Source of the DNA: Hymenobacter sp. H14-R3
Lineage (GTDB): Bacteria > Bacteroidota > Bacteroidia > Cytophagales > Hymenobacteraceae
Length of the DNA: 64,000 bases
Assembly (NCBI RefSeq): GCF_030063445.1
Contig: NZ_JASITD010000006.1
Coordinates: 1-64,000, forward strand
Direction of reading: 5' to 3'
Shown: positions 17,080-25,104 of the stretch, piece by piece
Layout of the letters: every line of letters starts with the position of its first letter
How positions within the stretch are numbered: the first letter of the stretch is position 1
Made by a program: the position numbers and the translations under genes
The notes under the pieces: model-generated
Told to the model about the DNA's origin: nothing
Database searches by the model: none
Seen by the model: the letters and a program-made list of their open reading frames with translations, nothing else

Positions 17080-18106
17080 CTAGCTTAAGAAGCTTACTTG
17101 CAGTGCTTTAATGTTTTTGGTGTTGGCCGCCGGAATAGCGGGCTGCGCCGTGGTAGTCACGTTGTCGAAATGCAGGTCGTGCACGGGTCACTCGGGTAGG
17201 CCTTGGAAATAGATGGCCGTTTCGGCGCTTTTGTAGGTGATGTTCTTCCGGTAGAACTGCTGGAAACCGGGCACCTTGGTGGCGGTTACGGGCAGGCCGC
17301 TGCCGTTCTCCTTACCAGTCGGCACGTCTTCATACGACGCGTTAAAAAGTATAGCTTCATGTAAAGTATTGGCCATTATTACGTTATCGACGTAGATGCC
17401 GCGCACCCGGCCGCCGCGGCCGGCGTTGCTTTTCACGCGCCCGCCAATGTCGGTGCCGATGAAGCGGCAGTCGGTGGCCCAGACGTTGCGCATGCTGCCG
17501 TCGGCGTTGCCGCCGCTCGATTTTATGCAGCTGCCGCTCACCATGCAGGGGTAAATCACCACGTTATGGCTGGCGCCAATGTTGATGGCGTTGCCATTAT
17601 GGTCCCAGAAGTCGTTGTGCAACTGCACGTTGCGAATAATGAGGTTGGTGATGCCCTTGGGGTTGATGACGAACAGGGGCGAGTTGCGAGACGTGGGCCC
17701 GTCGAGCAGCAGGTTTTGGCTGTTGGTGATAACCACCATTTTGAGGCGCAGGTAGTCGCGGGCCGGCCGGCAGTTAGTCTCGGTGGTATTAGTATTGGCC
17801 TTCAGCTTTTTAACCAGCGTCTCGCGGCTGGGCCACCATATTTTGCCGTCGGCGCTCAGCACGCCGCCCGGCCGCCGCGCCGGCCGCAATAGCGATGGCA
17901 AAGGCCGTCGTAACCAGCATTTTGCCATCGCCTAGGGCTCTAAAATCCTTGATGGAAACGGTGCGCGCCGGAATCACCGGGTTGGGCACGCTGGGCATGG
18001 CGAAGGGCGCGTGCTGGGTATATCAGGCTACATCGTGAGCCGGCGCGGTAGGGCCGGTTCGGGCAAGCGCGGGCGTGGCGGCCAGCAGCAGCAAAAGGGA
18101 TTTCAT
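17080..18106 (-). pseudogene. Decayed GH28 polygalacturonase-type glycosidase
   Basis: The start at 18106 gives a signal peptide (MKSLLLLLAATPALA) and then a stop (TGA) after HDVA. The next segment, IPARTVSIKDFRALGDGK, is the classic N-terminal GH28 motif. The frame is then lost near AIAIAAGAAAG, and reading resumes in another frame with WPSRETLVKKLKAN through NSPLFVINPKGITNLIIRNV and NAINIGASHNVVIYP. The catalytic Asp-Asp segment expected next is missing (VSGSCIKSSGG). A further stop (17188-17190) interrupts LPE/PVHDLHFDNVT before the terminal TAG at 17080. Several independent lesions show a dead gene. It once encoded a secreted pectin-type glycan hydrolase. Confidence 0.88.
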
Positions 18107-18185
18107 GAAAGCCGGTATAAGCAGTTCTGTCAGAAGTACTTGAATCAGTAGTAGGCGGGCCGGCCTGCTGGCGATAACTGCGAAA

Positions 18186-18250
18186 CGCCCGGCGCGGTAT
18201 TTCGGCGGCCAGCCCCGGGGAAGATGGCCGCCGAAATACCGCGCCGGGCG
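18186..18250. repeat. Perfect 26-bp inverted repeat
   Basis: 18186-18211 (CGCCCGGCGCGGTATTTCGG onward) is the exact reverse complement of 18225-18250, with a 13-base loop. It lies between the GH28 remnant and the ferredoxin gene. No second copy was noticed in the window. Confidence 0.85.
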
Positions 18251-18257
18251 CGGATAG

Positions 18258-18315
18258 CGTGGACTCGGCGAGTCCATACGTGGGTTGTTCTACGTGCGGA
18301 CTCGCCGAGTCCACG
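18258..18315. repeat. Inverted repeat of the CGTGGACTC-GGCGAGTCC family
   Basis: 18258-18275 (CGTGGACTCGGCGAGTCC) pairs perfectly with 18298-18315. The arm is itself a near palindrome. A larger diverged relative is at 54917-55076. Confidence 0.85.
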
Positions 18316-18323
18316 TTACCTCA

Positions 18324-18647
18324 TTAAGCCGGGTCGGCCACGCGAATCACCAGCCCATCCAAATTGGGCTGGAGGCGAATCTGGCAGCTGAGGCGGCTGG
18401 TTTCGTGCAGCACGGGCAGCGTGTCGAGCATGGCCCACTCGTCGTCGCTGGGCTCAATGAGCGGGGGGCCGGCCAAAATCTCGACGTGGCAGGTGGCGCA
18501 CAGCGCCATGCCGCCGCACGTAGCCTGAATAGGGTAGTCGTTAGCCTTGAGCAACTCCATGAGGCTCAGGCCCATATCGGTGGGGGCTTCCAGTTCGCGC
18601 CGCTGGCCGGGCGCGTCCTCCACGTAAATTCTGATATCGTTTTCCAT
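18324..18647 (-). CDS. 2Fe-2S ferredoxin, adrenodoxin type
   Basis: Encodes 107 aa. Cluster ligands are Cys44, Cys50 and Cys53 (CGGMALCATC) and Cys88 (RLSCQI), the C-x5-C-x2-C...C spacing of vertebrate/adrenodoxin-type ferredoxins. It is a small soluble cytoplasmic electron carrier. The gene directly upstream on the same strand encodes a ferredoxin-NADP reductase, so NADPH to ferredoxin electron transfer is the obvious pairing. A perfect 34-bp palindrome separates the two, which may attenuate the second gene. The final acceptor is not in the window. Confidence 0.92.
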   Translation of the reverse strand: MENDIRIYVEDAPGQRRELEAPTDMGLSLMELLKANDYPIQATCGGMALCATCHVEILAGPPLIEPSDDEWAMLDTLPVLHETSRLSCQIRLQPNLDGLVIRVADPA

Positions 18648-18658
18648 TTGGTGATTAA

Positions 18659-18731
18659 GTAAATGGGTAAGTGAGTAGATGAGTAAAGGGCCCGTTTGGC
18701 CCTTTACTCATCTACTCACTTACCCATTTAC
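18659..18731. repeat. Perfect 34-bp palindrome overlapping the reductase stop codon
   Basis: 18659-18692 (GTAAATGGGTAAGTGAGTAG onward) is the exact reverse complement of 18698-18731, with a 5-base loop. The reductase stop (18728-18730) lies in the right arm. It belongs with the repeats at 6701 and 38576 by its GAGTGAATGGGT-like composition. Confidence 0.9.
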
Positions 18732-19744
18732 AGCGAAGGTGCCCCGTTTACGGTGGTGTATTTGAGGGTGTATTTTTTGTCGGGGTAGATGTACTTGAAC
18801 GCGCCCTGGCACATGAGGGCCGCCTCGTGGAAGCCACAAAGAATGAGCTTGAGCTTGCCGGGATACGTGTTGATGTCGCCGATGGCGTACACGCCGGGCA
18901 GCGACGTGCTGTAGTCCTCGGTGTTAACCAGCACAGCGTCGTTTTCGAGGCCCAGGCCCCACTCGCCAATGGGCCCCAGCTTGGGCGTGAGGCCAAACAA
19001 GGGCACGAAGGCATCGAGCGGCACGGTTTCGGCCTGCCCGTTATTACCCGTGATGGTGACCTCCTGCAAGTGGCCGTTGCCGTGCAGGTGCGTGACGTTG
19101 GAGCTGAGCACGAGCTTGATTTTGCCGGCTTCGTGCAGCTTCTGCACTTTCTCGGCCGAGTCGGCCGCACCGCGGAACGTGGTGCCGCGGTGCACGAGCG
19201 TTACTTCTGAGGCCACGTTGGCCAGAAAATTGGTCCAATCAAGGGCCGAGTCGCCGCCGCCGGCAATCACGATTTTCTTGCCGCGGAAGTGCTCGGGGTC
19301 ACGCACCATGTAGTGCACGCCTTTGCCGCCTTCAAAGCGCTCTAAGTTCTCTACGGCCGGCTTGCGGGGCTCAAACGAGCCCAGGCCGCCCGCAATGGCT
19401 ACTGCTTTGCACTGCACCTCGGTGCCGTCGGTGGTGGTGAGCCGAAACGAGCCATCGTCGAGCTTGGCGAAGCTTTCGACCCGTTCGCCCAGCGTGAAGG
19501 TGGGGTGGAAGGGGGCAATCTGCTTCATCAGATTGTCAATCAGGTCGCCGGCCAAAATCTCGGGGTAGCCGGGAATATCGTAAATCGGCTTTTTGGGATA
19601 AATCTCGGATAGCTGCCCGCCCGGCTGGGGCAGGGCGTCTACCACGTGGCAGCGCAGCTTCAACAAACCAGCTTCAAAAACGGCGAACAAACCAACCGGG
19701 CCAGCCCCGATAATGCAGATATCAGTGGAAATTACAGCAGACAT
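18728..19744 (-). CDS. Ferredoxin-NADP+ reductase, thioredoxin-reductase type
   Basis: Encodes 338 aa. An N-terminal FAD-binding Rossmann motif (IIGAGPVGLFA, about 11-21) is followed by an NADPH-binding motif in the middle (VIAGGGDSALDW) and a C-terminal FAD segment (GVYAIGDINTYPGKLKL). The redox CxxC of thioredoxin reductases is absent, as in YumC/TrxR-type ferredoxin reductases. It transfers electrons between NADPH and ferredoxin. The ferredoxin gene follows at 18324-18647. A well-spaced promoter lies at 19779-19810. Confidence 0.93.
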   Translation of the reverse strand: MSAVISTDICIIGAGPVGLFAVFEAGLLKLRCHVVDALPQPGGQLSEIYPKKPIYDIPGYPEILAGDLIDNLMKQIAPFHPTFTLGERVESFAKLDDGSFRLTTTDGTEVQCKAVAIAGGLGSFEPRKPAVENLERFEGGKGVHYMVRDPEHFRGKKIVIAGGGDSALDWTNFLANVASEVTLVHRGTTFRGAADSAEKVQKLHEAGKIKLVLSSNVTHLHGNGHLQEVTITGNNGQAETVPLDAFVPLFGLTPKLGPIGEWGLGLENDAVLVNTEDYSTSLPGVYAIGDINTYPGKLKLILCGFHEAALMCQGAFKYIYPDKKYTLKYTTVNGAPSL

Positions 19745-19778
19745 GCAGGCGAAATTGCGTTAGTATTTAGAATGAGTA

Positions 19779-19810
19779 CAAAGGTACGGCCGGCCCGGCG
19801 CGGTCGCCAA
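19779..19810 (-). promoter_or_regulatory. Promoter TTG-N21-TACCTTTG for the reductase gene
   Basis: On the minus strand TTG (19810-19808) precedes TACCTTTG (19786-19779) by 21 bases, the same arrangement as at the two stable-RNA genes in this window. The predicted start point is about 28 bases before the ATG. Confidence 0.75.
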
Positions 19811-19954
19811 GGCCGGCTCCCGCAGCGGCTGCGAGCCGCTCAAGAGCCATCAGTATTTAACAAGTACCTGCCCGATAAGATTCTGAAACAAAAGAACTTT
19901 GCTGGTTCTTCGTTTACTCCCTTTGCTCCCCTTTCTTTATTGCGTCTTCCCTTG

Positions 19955-20818
19955 ATGAAATTTTTGACTATCCGCTTGGCTGGCAGCGCGTTGCTGCTGG
20001 CTTTCATTACCGCCTGCTCTACCACCCAAGACCCCGCCCCCGCCCCCGACGGCAGCACCCGCGATGATAACCTGGCCCTCGGCAACCCCAGCGGGGCCGT
20101 GGCCGATGCCACCGGCTCGCCCACTAACTACCTGCTAACCAAGGCTCAATACGCGCTCTCGTATAACCGCGACCAGGGCAAGCCCAACTGGGTGAGCTGG
20201 CACCTCAGCAATGCCTGGCTGGGCGCGGCCCCCCGGCAAGACAATTTTGCCGCCGATGACGAGCTGCCCGGCAGCTGGTACCAAGTGAGTAGCAGCAGCT
20301 ACACCAGCTCGGGCTTCGACCGGGGCCACAACTGCCCCAGCGCCGACCGCACCGGCTCGGCGGCCGACAACACGGCTACCTTCCTCATGACCAACATGAT
20401 GCCCCAGGCCCCGCAAAATAACCAGCGAACCTGGGCCGGCCTCGAAAACTACTGCCGCAGCCTCGTGGGCGATGGCAATGAGCTCTACCTCATTGCGGGC
20501 AGCTACGGCCGGGGCGGCACCGGCAGCAACGGCTACGCCGGCACCCTCGACGGCGGCCGCGTAACCGTGCCCAGCCGCTGCTGGAAAGTGGTAGTGGTGC
20601 TGCCCATCGGCACCAACGACGTGGGCCGCATCACGGCCAGCACCCGCGTTATCGCCATCGACACGCCCAACAACGACTCGGTAGACCCCGACTGGGGCGG
20701 CTACCGCACCACCGTCAACGCCATCGAAACGGCCACCGGCTACGACTTGCTTTCGGCCGTGTCCACCACTATTCAGCGCAGCATAGAGGCCAGGAAAGAT
20801 ACCGGCCCCACTAATTGA
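19955..20818 (+). CDS. Lipoprotein DNA/RNA non-specific endonuclease
   Basis: Encodes about 287 aa. The lipobox FITAC places the lipidated Cys at residue 21, so the enzyme is anchored to a membrane facing outside the cytoplasm. The catalytic motif SGFDRGHNCPSADRT (DRGH) identifies the beta-beta-alpha-metal NUC1 family, and the metal-binding Asn segment TNMMPQAPQNNQRTW follows. It hydrolyses DNA and RNA without sequence preference, typically for nutrient scavenging or matrix turnover. The ATG at 19955 was chosen for the signal peptide. The longer frame from 19646 overlaps the divergent reductase promoter and gene. A REP pair follows the stop. Confidence 0.92.
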   Translation: MKFLTIRLAGSALLLAFITACSTTQDPAPAPDGSTRDDNLALGNPSGAVADATGSPTNYLLTKAQYALSYNRDQGKPNWVSWHLSNAWLGAAPRQDNFAADDELPGSWYQVSSSSYTSSGFDRGHNCPSADRTGSAADNTATFLMTNMMPQAPQNNQRTWAGLENYCRSLVGDGNELYLIAGSYGRGGTGSNGYAGTLDGGRVTVPSRCWKVVVVLPIGTNDVGRITASTRVIAIDTPNNDSVDPDWGGYRTTVNAIETATGYDLLSAVSTTIQRSIEARKDTGPTN

Positions 20819-20840
20819 GAGGATAAGCCAAGGGGCTGTT

Positions 20841-20939
20841 CGTCATGGCGAGCGAAACGCAGTGAAGCGCGCCATGACAAACGACTATTTCTGGTACGAC
20901 TGCCGCGCTCCGCTGCGTTGCGCTCGCCATGACAAACGG
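20841..20939. repeat. REP pair between nuclease and sigma-factor genes
   Basis: Two inverted units of the GTCATGGCGAGCG-AACGCAGTG type occupy 20841-20880 and 20901-20939, each with internal pairing. They lie between convergent genes and resemble the copies at 5029 and 7888. Confidence 0.8.
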
Positions 20940-20958
20940 CTTTTGCATAATTGCTGAA

Positions 20959-21501
20959 TCACTTATTCATCAACTGGGATAGGGTGCGGATAATGCGCCG
21001 CCCGCGTGATTTTACCGTGCCCAGGGGCAGTTGCAGCTCGTCGGCTACCTCGGCCTGGGTGTAGCCGCGCATATAAAGCAGTTCCAGCAGCTGCTGGTCG
21101 CTGGGGGCTAGTAGCACCAGCCAGTCGCGCACGCCAATGTGCTCGGGCCGAAACGTGGGCGGGGCGGCCATCTGGTGCGCATTGCTGTCGCTGAGGGGCT
21201 GGGTGCGCTGGGCCGTGCGGCGCTGTTCGCGTAGGCGGTCGATGGCCAGGTTGCGGCTGATGTTGAGGGCCCACGTAAAGAGCCGGCCCTTGCTGGCATC
21301 GTAGGTAGGGAAGGCCAGCCAAAACTTCAACATGCTTTCCTGCAGCACATCTTCGGCCAGCTGCTCTTGGTGCACAATGCGCAGAATTACCTGGTACAGT
21401 GCCTTCTTGTAGTTCTTGTAAAAGAATGACATGGCCTTTTCATCTTTTGCGTGCAAGCGTTGGATGAGCTGGTCTTCAGCCTCTTGTTCAAGGATTTTCA
21501 T
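20959..21501 (-). CDS. ECF-type RNA polymerase sigma factor
   Basis: Encodes 180 aa. Region 2 (LAEDVLQESMLKFWLAFPTY, LFTWALNISRNLAIDRLR) binds core polymerase and the -10 element. Region 4 (LLELLYMRGYTQAEVADELQ, LPLGTVKSRGRRI) is the helix-turn-helix for the -35 element. The size is typical of group 4 sigma factors. No anti-sigma (FecR or zinc-binding type) gene adjoins it, so the signal it answers to is unknown. It is a stand-alone gene between a REP pair and a long gene-free gap. Confidence 0.93.
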   Translation of the reverse strand: MKILEQEAEDQLIQRLHAKDEKAMSFFYKNYKKALYQVILRIVHQEQLAEDVLQESMLKFWLAFPTYDASKGRLFTWALNISRNLAIDRLREQRRTAQRTQPLSDSNAHQMAAPPTFRPEHIGVRDWLVLLAPSDQQLLELLYMRGYTQAEVADELQLPLGTVKSRGRRIIRTLSQLMNK

Positions 21502-21732
21502 TAGCGGAAAAGGATAGAGCGAACCCCACCTACGCCGCTACCAAATGCCTTGGATTTAGCTGCTACCGATAATAAATAGTGGAGCTTTTCGGAACTTTTC
21601 CGATGAAATCGGCCCTCTTCCGAAGGTCCTACTAAGGTTCCCCAGCTGGGTTCCAAACCACTCACCGCTAGCTAAAAGAATCTATCTAGCTAAGTAACTA
21701 CCTGCATCTTAGGTCGCGAGGCTACCAAGCTC

Positions 21733-21884
21733 CTATCCAAATAGGGGCTGGGCGAGTGGGCGCCGCTGGGCGGGCTGCCGGGGTTGAGGCGACTATCCGC
21801 TCATTGTTGGCACCAATTGCCTCCCAGTGGCGAGCGGACAGCCGGCTCAATGCCGGCCGCCCGCCCAACGACTCTTCTGGATAG
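21733..21884. repeat. 152-base palindromic element with CTATCC / GGATAG ends
   Basis: The ends CCTATCC and GGATAG are inverted, and GGGCGGGCTGCCGG...TTGAG pairs with CTCAATGCCGGCCGCCCGCCC across the centre. A left-half copy is at 47913-48000 and an end copy at 16937-16957. It has no coding content. The rest of the 21502-22019 gap shows no gene. Confidence 0.7.
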
Positions 21885-22019
21885 CCTCTAAGCCCCAGGC
21901 ATAGCTAAGCAATGCTACCAAGAGTGATAAAAATCTGACAGATAATAGTTTATCACAGACTGTTAGCTTTGATGCGCGTCCCTGCCAAAGTTTTGGGAGT
22001 GCCTACATGCTAGCACAGC

Positions 22020-22049
22020 AAAAACCCTCTCAGTAATTTGCAGAGAGGG
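22020..22049 (-). terminator. Terminator of the barrel-protein gene
   Basis: CCCTCTC and GAGAGGG (22025-22049) form a stem followed on the minus strand by a run of five T. Confidence 0.8.
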
Positions 22050-22075
22050 CACGGTCGCAAGGAAATGCCGCCTTA

Positions 22076-22729
22076 TTAGCGCGTGGGCAGCTGGTAGGTG
22101 AGCGACGCTTGCAGGCTTTGGCGCTGGTGTTCGCCATCGAAGTTGCTACGCTCTTGGTTGAGGGTTACCAAGCCCCGGTAAGCACGCAGGCTCACCCCCA
22201 GGCCGGCCGCCAGCTTCACGCCCATGCCTACGCAGGCGCCAGCGTCGAAGCGCCGGTTACCCTCGGTCGCGGGCTGGTCAAACGTGCGTGTAGAAGCACT
22301 TATTCCCCACCCAGTATACGTGACGGTGCCAGTTTGGCGGCCCCCCAGCAGCAGGCTGGCCTGGGGGCCGGCCTCTACGTACACGGGGCCAAATGTGGCG
22401 CGCATCAGCACGGGCACGTTGAGGTAACGCAGGCTCAGGCGCGAATCGGCGCTTAAAGCGACATCCTGGCGGGCATAGCTGGCTTGCGATAGCCTGCTGC
22501 GCTCATCGCTGTACTGTATTTCGGGCACCACGGCCAGCCAGGTTGTAAGCGGCAGCTGATACGTGACACCAATTTGGTAGCCAAGCCGTGCGCCGGAGCT
22601 GCTGTAAAGGTTTGCGCTAGTAGCAGTATGCAGCTTGGACAGGCTGCCCCCTACGCGCAGCCCAAACTGGGCGTGCGCAGTACTGGCCACAAGCAGCCCG
22701 CTGCTAAGCAGAAAAAGAACGCGTTTCAT
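22076..22729 (-). CDS. Outer-membrane beta-barrel protein (PorT/OMP_b-brl_2 type)
   Basis: Encodes about 217 aa. The signal peptide ends STAHAQ (residue 20). The mature part has alternating beta strands starting FGLRVGGSLSKL, with GYQIGVTYQLPL, LAVVPEIQYS, VYVEAGPQASLLLGG and SLQASLTYQLP, the pattern of the eight-stranded outer-membrane barrels common in Bacteroidota. No enzymatic motif is present, so a specific function cannot be given. The ATG at 22729 was chosen because the signal peptide begins there. An upstream extension to 22987 has no such character. A terminator follows at 22020-22049. Confidence 0.8.
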   Translation of the reverse strand: MKRVLFLLSSGLLVASTAHAQFGLRVGGSLSKLHTATSANLYSSSGARLGYQIGVTYQLPLTTWLAVVPEIQYSDERSRLSQASYARQDVALSADSRLSLRYLNVPVLMRATFGPVYVEAGPQASLLLGGRQTGTVTYTGWGISASTRTFDQPATEGNRRFDAGACVGMGVKLAAGLGVSLRAYRGLVTLNQERSNFDGEHQRQSLQASLTYQLPTR

Positions 22730-22985
22730 GGAGAAAAGGAAAAGTGGAGCATAGTTGAAGGCAGGAGCCCTCAACCAGCCAAATGGTTGCAGCTGCTGGC
22801 CGCTGCGCCACCCAGCGCCAAGCTGCCTGGCACACGAATATCTTTTCAGCAGTCGCCGCCATGCCTGCGTGCAGTTGGAGCAGAGCAGCACCTTGGTAGC
22901 GGAGTAACAACTGCGCAACCTGGCCGCCACCCGCAAGCCGGGCTGCATTTGGTAAAGACTGCCACAGAAACTGCCACAGTTAAAC

Positions 22986-23021
22986 AAAAAAAGGCCCTCA
23001 CATTGCTGTGAGGGCCTTTTT
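22986..23021 (-). terminator. Terminator of tRNA-Arg
   Basis: AAGGCCCTCAC and GTGAGGGCCTT form an 11-bp stem with T-runs on both strands. It begins just downstream of the tRNA CCA end. Confidence 0.88.
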
Positions 23022-23023
23022 GG

Positions 23024-23097
23024 TGGTCGTATAAGGAGTCGAACCTTAAACCTTCTGATTCGTAGTCAGATGCTCTATCCAATTGAGCTATACAACC
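23024..23097 (-). tRNA. tRNA-Arg (anticodon ACG)
   Basis: The 74-nt cloverleaf has acceptor stem GGTTGTA/TACGACC, a D-arm GCTC...GAGC, the anticodon arm TCTGA-CTACGAA-TCAGA with ACG at the centre, the T-arm with GGTTCGACTCC, and an encoded CCA. A34 would be edited to inosine to read CGU, CGC and CGA codons. Promoter and terminator are both recognisable, so it is a single-gene unit. Confidence 0.97.
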
Positions 23098-23117
23098 GTT
23101 GTCCCGGGTTGGGAGTG

Positions 23118-23149
23118 CAAAGGTAGCAAGAAAATTTTCGGCTGTGCAA
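23118..23149 (-). promoter_or_regulatory. tRNA-Arg promoter TTG-N21-TACCTTTG
   Basis: TTG (23149-23147) and TACCTTTG (23125-23118) on the minus strand have 21-base spacing. The predicted start is about 14 bases before the mature tRNA end. Confidence 0.8.
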
Positions 23150-23220
23150 ATACGACGGTAAGTTTTTTGGATAAAACGCGGTTTGCGTCGGGCAAACCGG
23201 TAATAATCAGGTACAAAATC

Positions 23221-23931
23221 TTAGTTGGCTGGGGTGCCGTTGCGCAATACCCGTTGCAAAGCCCGGTTGAATACCACGAACAGACCGAAGAGCGAGGCTG
23301 CCACCAAGCCAATGAGCACCAGCTTGCTGGCCAGGCCCTGCTCGGGGTCGTGGAGGAGGGCCAGTACGTCCTGGGCCTTGGTGCCAAGCCAGTAGAAAAA
23401 CAGGCTGCGCGGCAGCATCCCAATGACGGAGGCCGCCAGAAAGCGCCGGCGCGGCACCCCCACAATGGCCAGCACAAACGTCATGAGCGCAAACGGCAGC
23501 ACCGGCGACAGCCGCGTGAGCAGGATGAGCGACCAGCTCTGGTTTTGCAGTTCAGCCAGCACGGCATCGGCCTTGGGGAAGTGGTGGAGCACGGTGCGGA
23601 GCTTGCCGTGGTCGAGGCGGCGCGCCAGCTCGTAGCCGATGGCCGAGGCCAGCGCGTAGGCCGCCACCATGCCCGGCAGCCCCACCCAGCCAAAGTAAAA
23701 CCCCGTGATAATGGCCACGAACGTGGTGGGCGTGAGGGCCGTAGCCATCAGCAGGCCCGCCACGGCGAAGTACAGAAAACTCTGCCCCAGGGTGAGGTTA
23801 CGCAGCAAATCGGGCTGCTCATAGAGTAGGCCCAGCACCGCCGCCGAGCCGAGGAGGGGCACCGCCAGCAGCAGCCCCATGGTGAGCAAGGTGGAAAAAT
23901 TCTTCTGGAAAAGCTCGCGCAAAAAGGCCAT
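23221..23931 (-). CDS. TVP38/TMEM64 (VTT/DedA-like) membrane protein
   Basis: Encodes 236 aa with about five membrane segments. The VTT-domain region includes LTPTTFVAIITGFYFGW and the conserved LTRLSPVLPFALMTFVLAIVGV. DedA/TVP38 proteins are lipid-related transporters or scramblases needed for membrane homeostasis, and the exact substrate differs between members. It is a stand-alone minus-strand gene between tRNA-Arg and the DUF2167 gene, separated from the latter by 85 bases. Start ATG at 23931 is followed by a short amphipathic lead before the first segment. Confidence 0.88.
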   Translation of the reverse strand: MAFLRELFQKNFSTLLTMGLLLAVPLLGSAAVLGLLYEQPDLLRNLTLGQSFLYFAVAGLLMATALTPTTFVAIITGFYFGWVGLPGMVAAYALASAIGYELARRLDHGKLRTVLHHFPKADAVLAELQNQSWSLILLTRLSPVLPFALMTFVLAIVGVPRRRFLAASVIGMLPRSLFFYWLGTKAQDVLALLHDPEQGLASKLVLIGLVAASLFGLFVVFNRALQRVLRNGTPAN

Positions 23932-24016
23932 GGAGAGGGAAAAGCCGGGGGCCGGCCGATGAGGAGGCGAAAGTACCTACGCAAAAGCCGACCCCGCCGG
24001 CGCGCCCGGGCCGGGG

Positions 24017-24922
24017 CTACTCCTCCTTGGCTTCGAAGCCGAAGAAGCGCCGCAGGCCCGCCCAGGCCCCGCCCAACGCTAGCAGCCCCAGCTTCCAGAA
24101 CTTGACGACGATGGCAAACAGGCCCACCTTGGCCAGCACCTTGCCGGCCACCAGGCCCCCAATGCCGTACACGGCCACCTCGTCGATACCGGAGCTGAAG
24201 TCGTTGTATTGCTGGCCCTTAACGAACGTCACATTGGCGAGCAAAGCGGGGATGCTGGCCTTGATTTCGGGCAGCTGCTGGGGCTCGGCAATGGCGTTGA
24301 ACACGAGTACGCCCTTGCGGCCCAGAATGCGCACATTGTAGTTGAGGGTTTCGTCGAGGCCATCGCCAAAGCGTAAGAGCTTAGCCCAGTGTAGGGTATG
24401 CTGTTTTTTGTCGTAGTAGGGCGGCGCGCCCCAGCCGATGAGGTGCACGGCCCGGTAGCCGTCTTTGGTGCGGTCCTGGTTTTCCTCCTCCACGTCCTTT
24501 TGCATTTCCTCCAGCAGCTCGTCGTACTTGATGTCGTCGGCATCGTCATCCTGCACGTGGCCCATCGGGTCAAAATTGATAAGGTAGCCCCAGGTGTTGT
24601 CGCTCATGGGGCCGCGGTCCTCAGGAAAAAGCATACCCAGGCTTTCCTGCGGCGGGTTGCGCCAGAGCTTGTGCATAACGTAGGCCGCCTGCCCCGAGTC
24701 GAGGTACAGAAAGCCGGGCGGCACTGTGAGCTTGCCCACCCCGCCGGGCAGGTTGATGAGGCCCCCTTGGTACACAAACGTGCCGTTGATGGAATCGACC
24801 TGCGCCTGGTGCACGGCGGCCGAGTCCACGAGCACCGGCTTGGGTTTGGGCCTGGGTAGGGCAGCCTGAGTGCTGAACGACAGCGCGATGCAGCTACCAA
24901 GCACGAGTAAAAGTTTCTTCAT
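24017..24922 (-). CDS. DUF2167 membrane-anchored protein
   Basis: Encodes 301 aa. The signal peptide ends near FSTQAALP. The DUF2167 body carries GLINLPGGVGKLTVPPGFLYL, DNTWGYLINFDPMGHVQDDD and HLIGWGAPPYYDKKQHTLHW, with a C-terminal hydrophobic segment (LAKVGLFAIVVKFWKLGLL) and a short charged tail. Family members are annotated as membrane proteins of unknown function. The fold is expected to be extracytoplasmic with a C-terminal anchor. It diverges from the trans-sulfuration gene at 25105. Confidence 0.88.
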   Translation of the reverse strand: MKKLLLVLGSCIALSFSTQAALPRPKPKPVLVDSAAVHQAQVDSINGTFVYQGGLINLPGGVGKLTVPPGFLYLDSGQAAYVMHKLWRNPPQESLGMLFPEDRGPMSDNTWGYLINFDPMGHVQDDDADDIKYDELLEEMQKDVEEENQDRTKDGYRAVHLIGWGAPPYYDKKQHTLHWAKLLRFGDGLDETLNYNVRILGRKGVLVFNAIAEPQQLPEIKASIPALLANVTFVKGQQYNDFSSGIDEVAVYGIGGLVAGKVLAKVGLFAIVVKFWKLGLLALGGAWAGLRRFFGFEAKEE

Positions 24923-25066
24923 TTGTCAGAAAAAAGGTGAAACAGAATATCGCTGCTAATATAAGCTCAGTTGCTGGGCCCGCTGCCCGCCCCCAACCGT
25001 TTCCTATTACCCAGCCCGTATTTTTACCCCGTGTTCCCACCCCGCGTAGCCAGCCCGCGCAGCGGG

Positions 25067-25104
25067 CGTATCTGCGAAATCCGTTTAATCCGTTTGAATC
25101 TGCG
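25067..25104. repeat. Intergenic repeat CGTATCTGCG...GAATCTGCG
   Basis: The 38-base unit begins CGTATCTGCGAAATCCGTTT and ends immediately before the trans-sulfuration gene ATG. Two more copies lie at 40872-40909 (inverted) and 41069-41105. It supplies the immediate 5' leader of this gene. Confidence 0.88.

Noticed and set aside
20959..22729. ECF sigma/anti-sigma pair controlling the barrel gene
   Set aside because: No anti-sigma gene adjoins, and the genes are separated by a repeat and over 570 bases.
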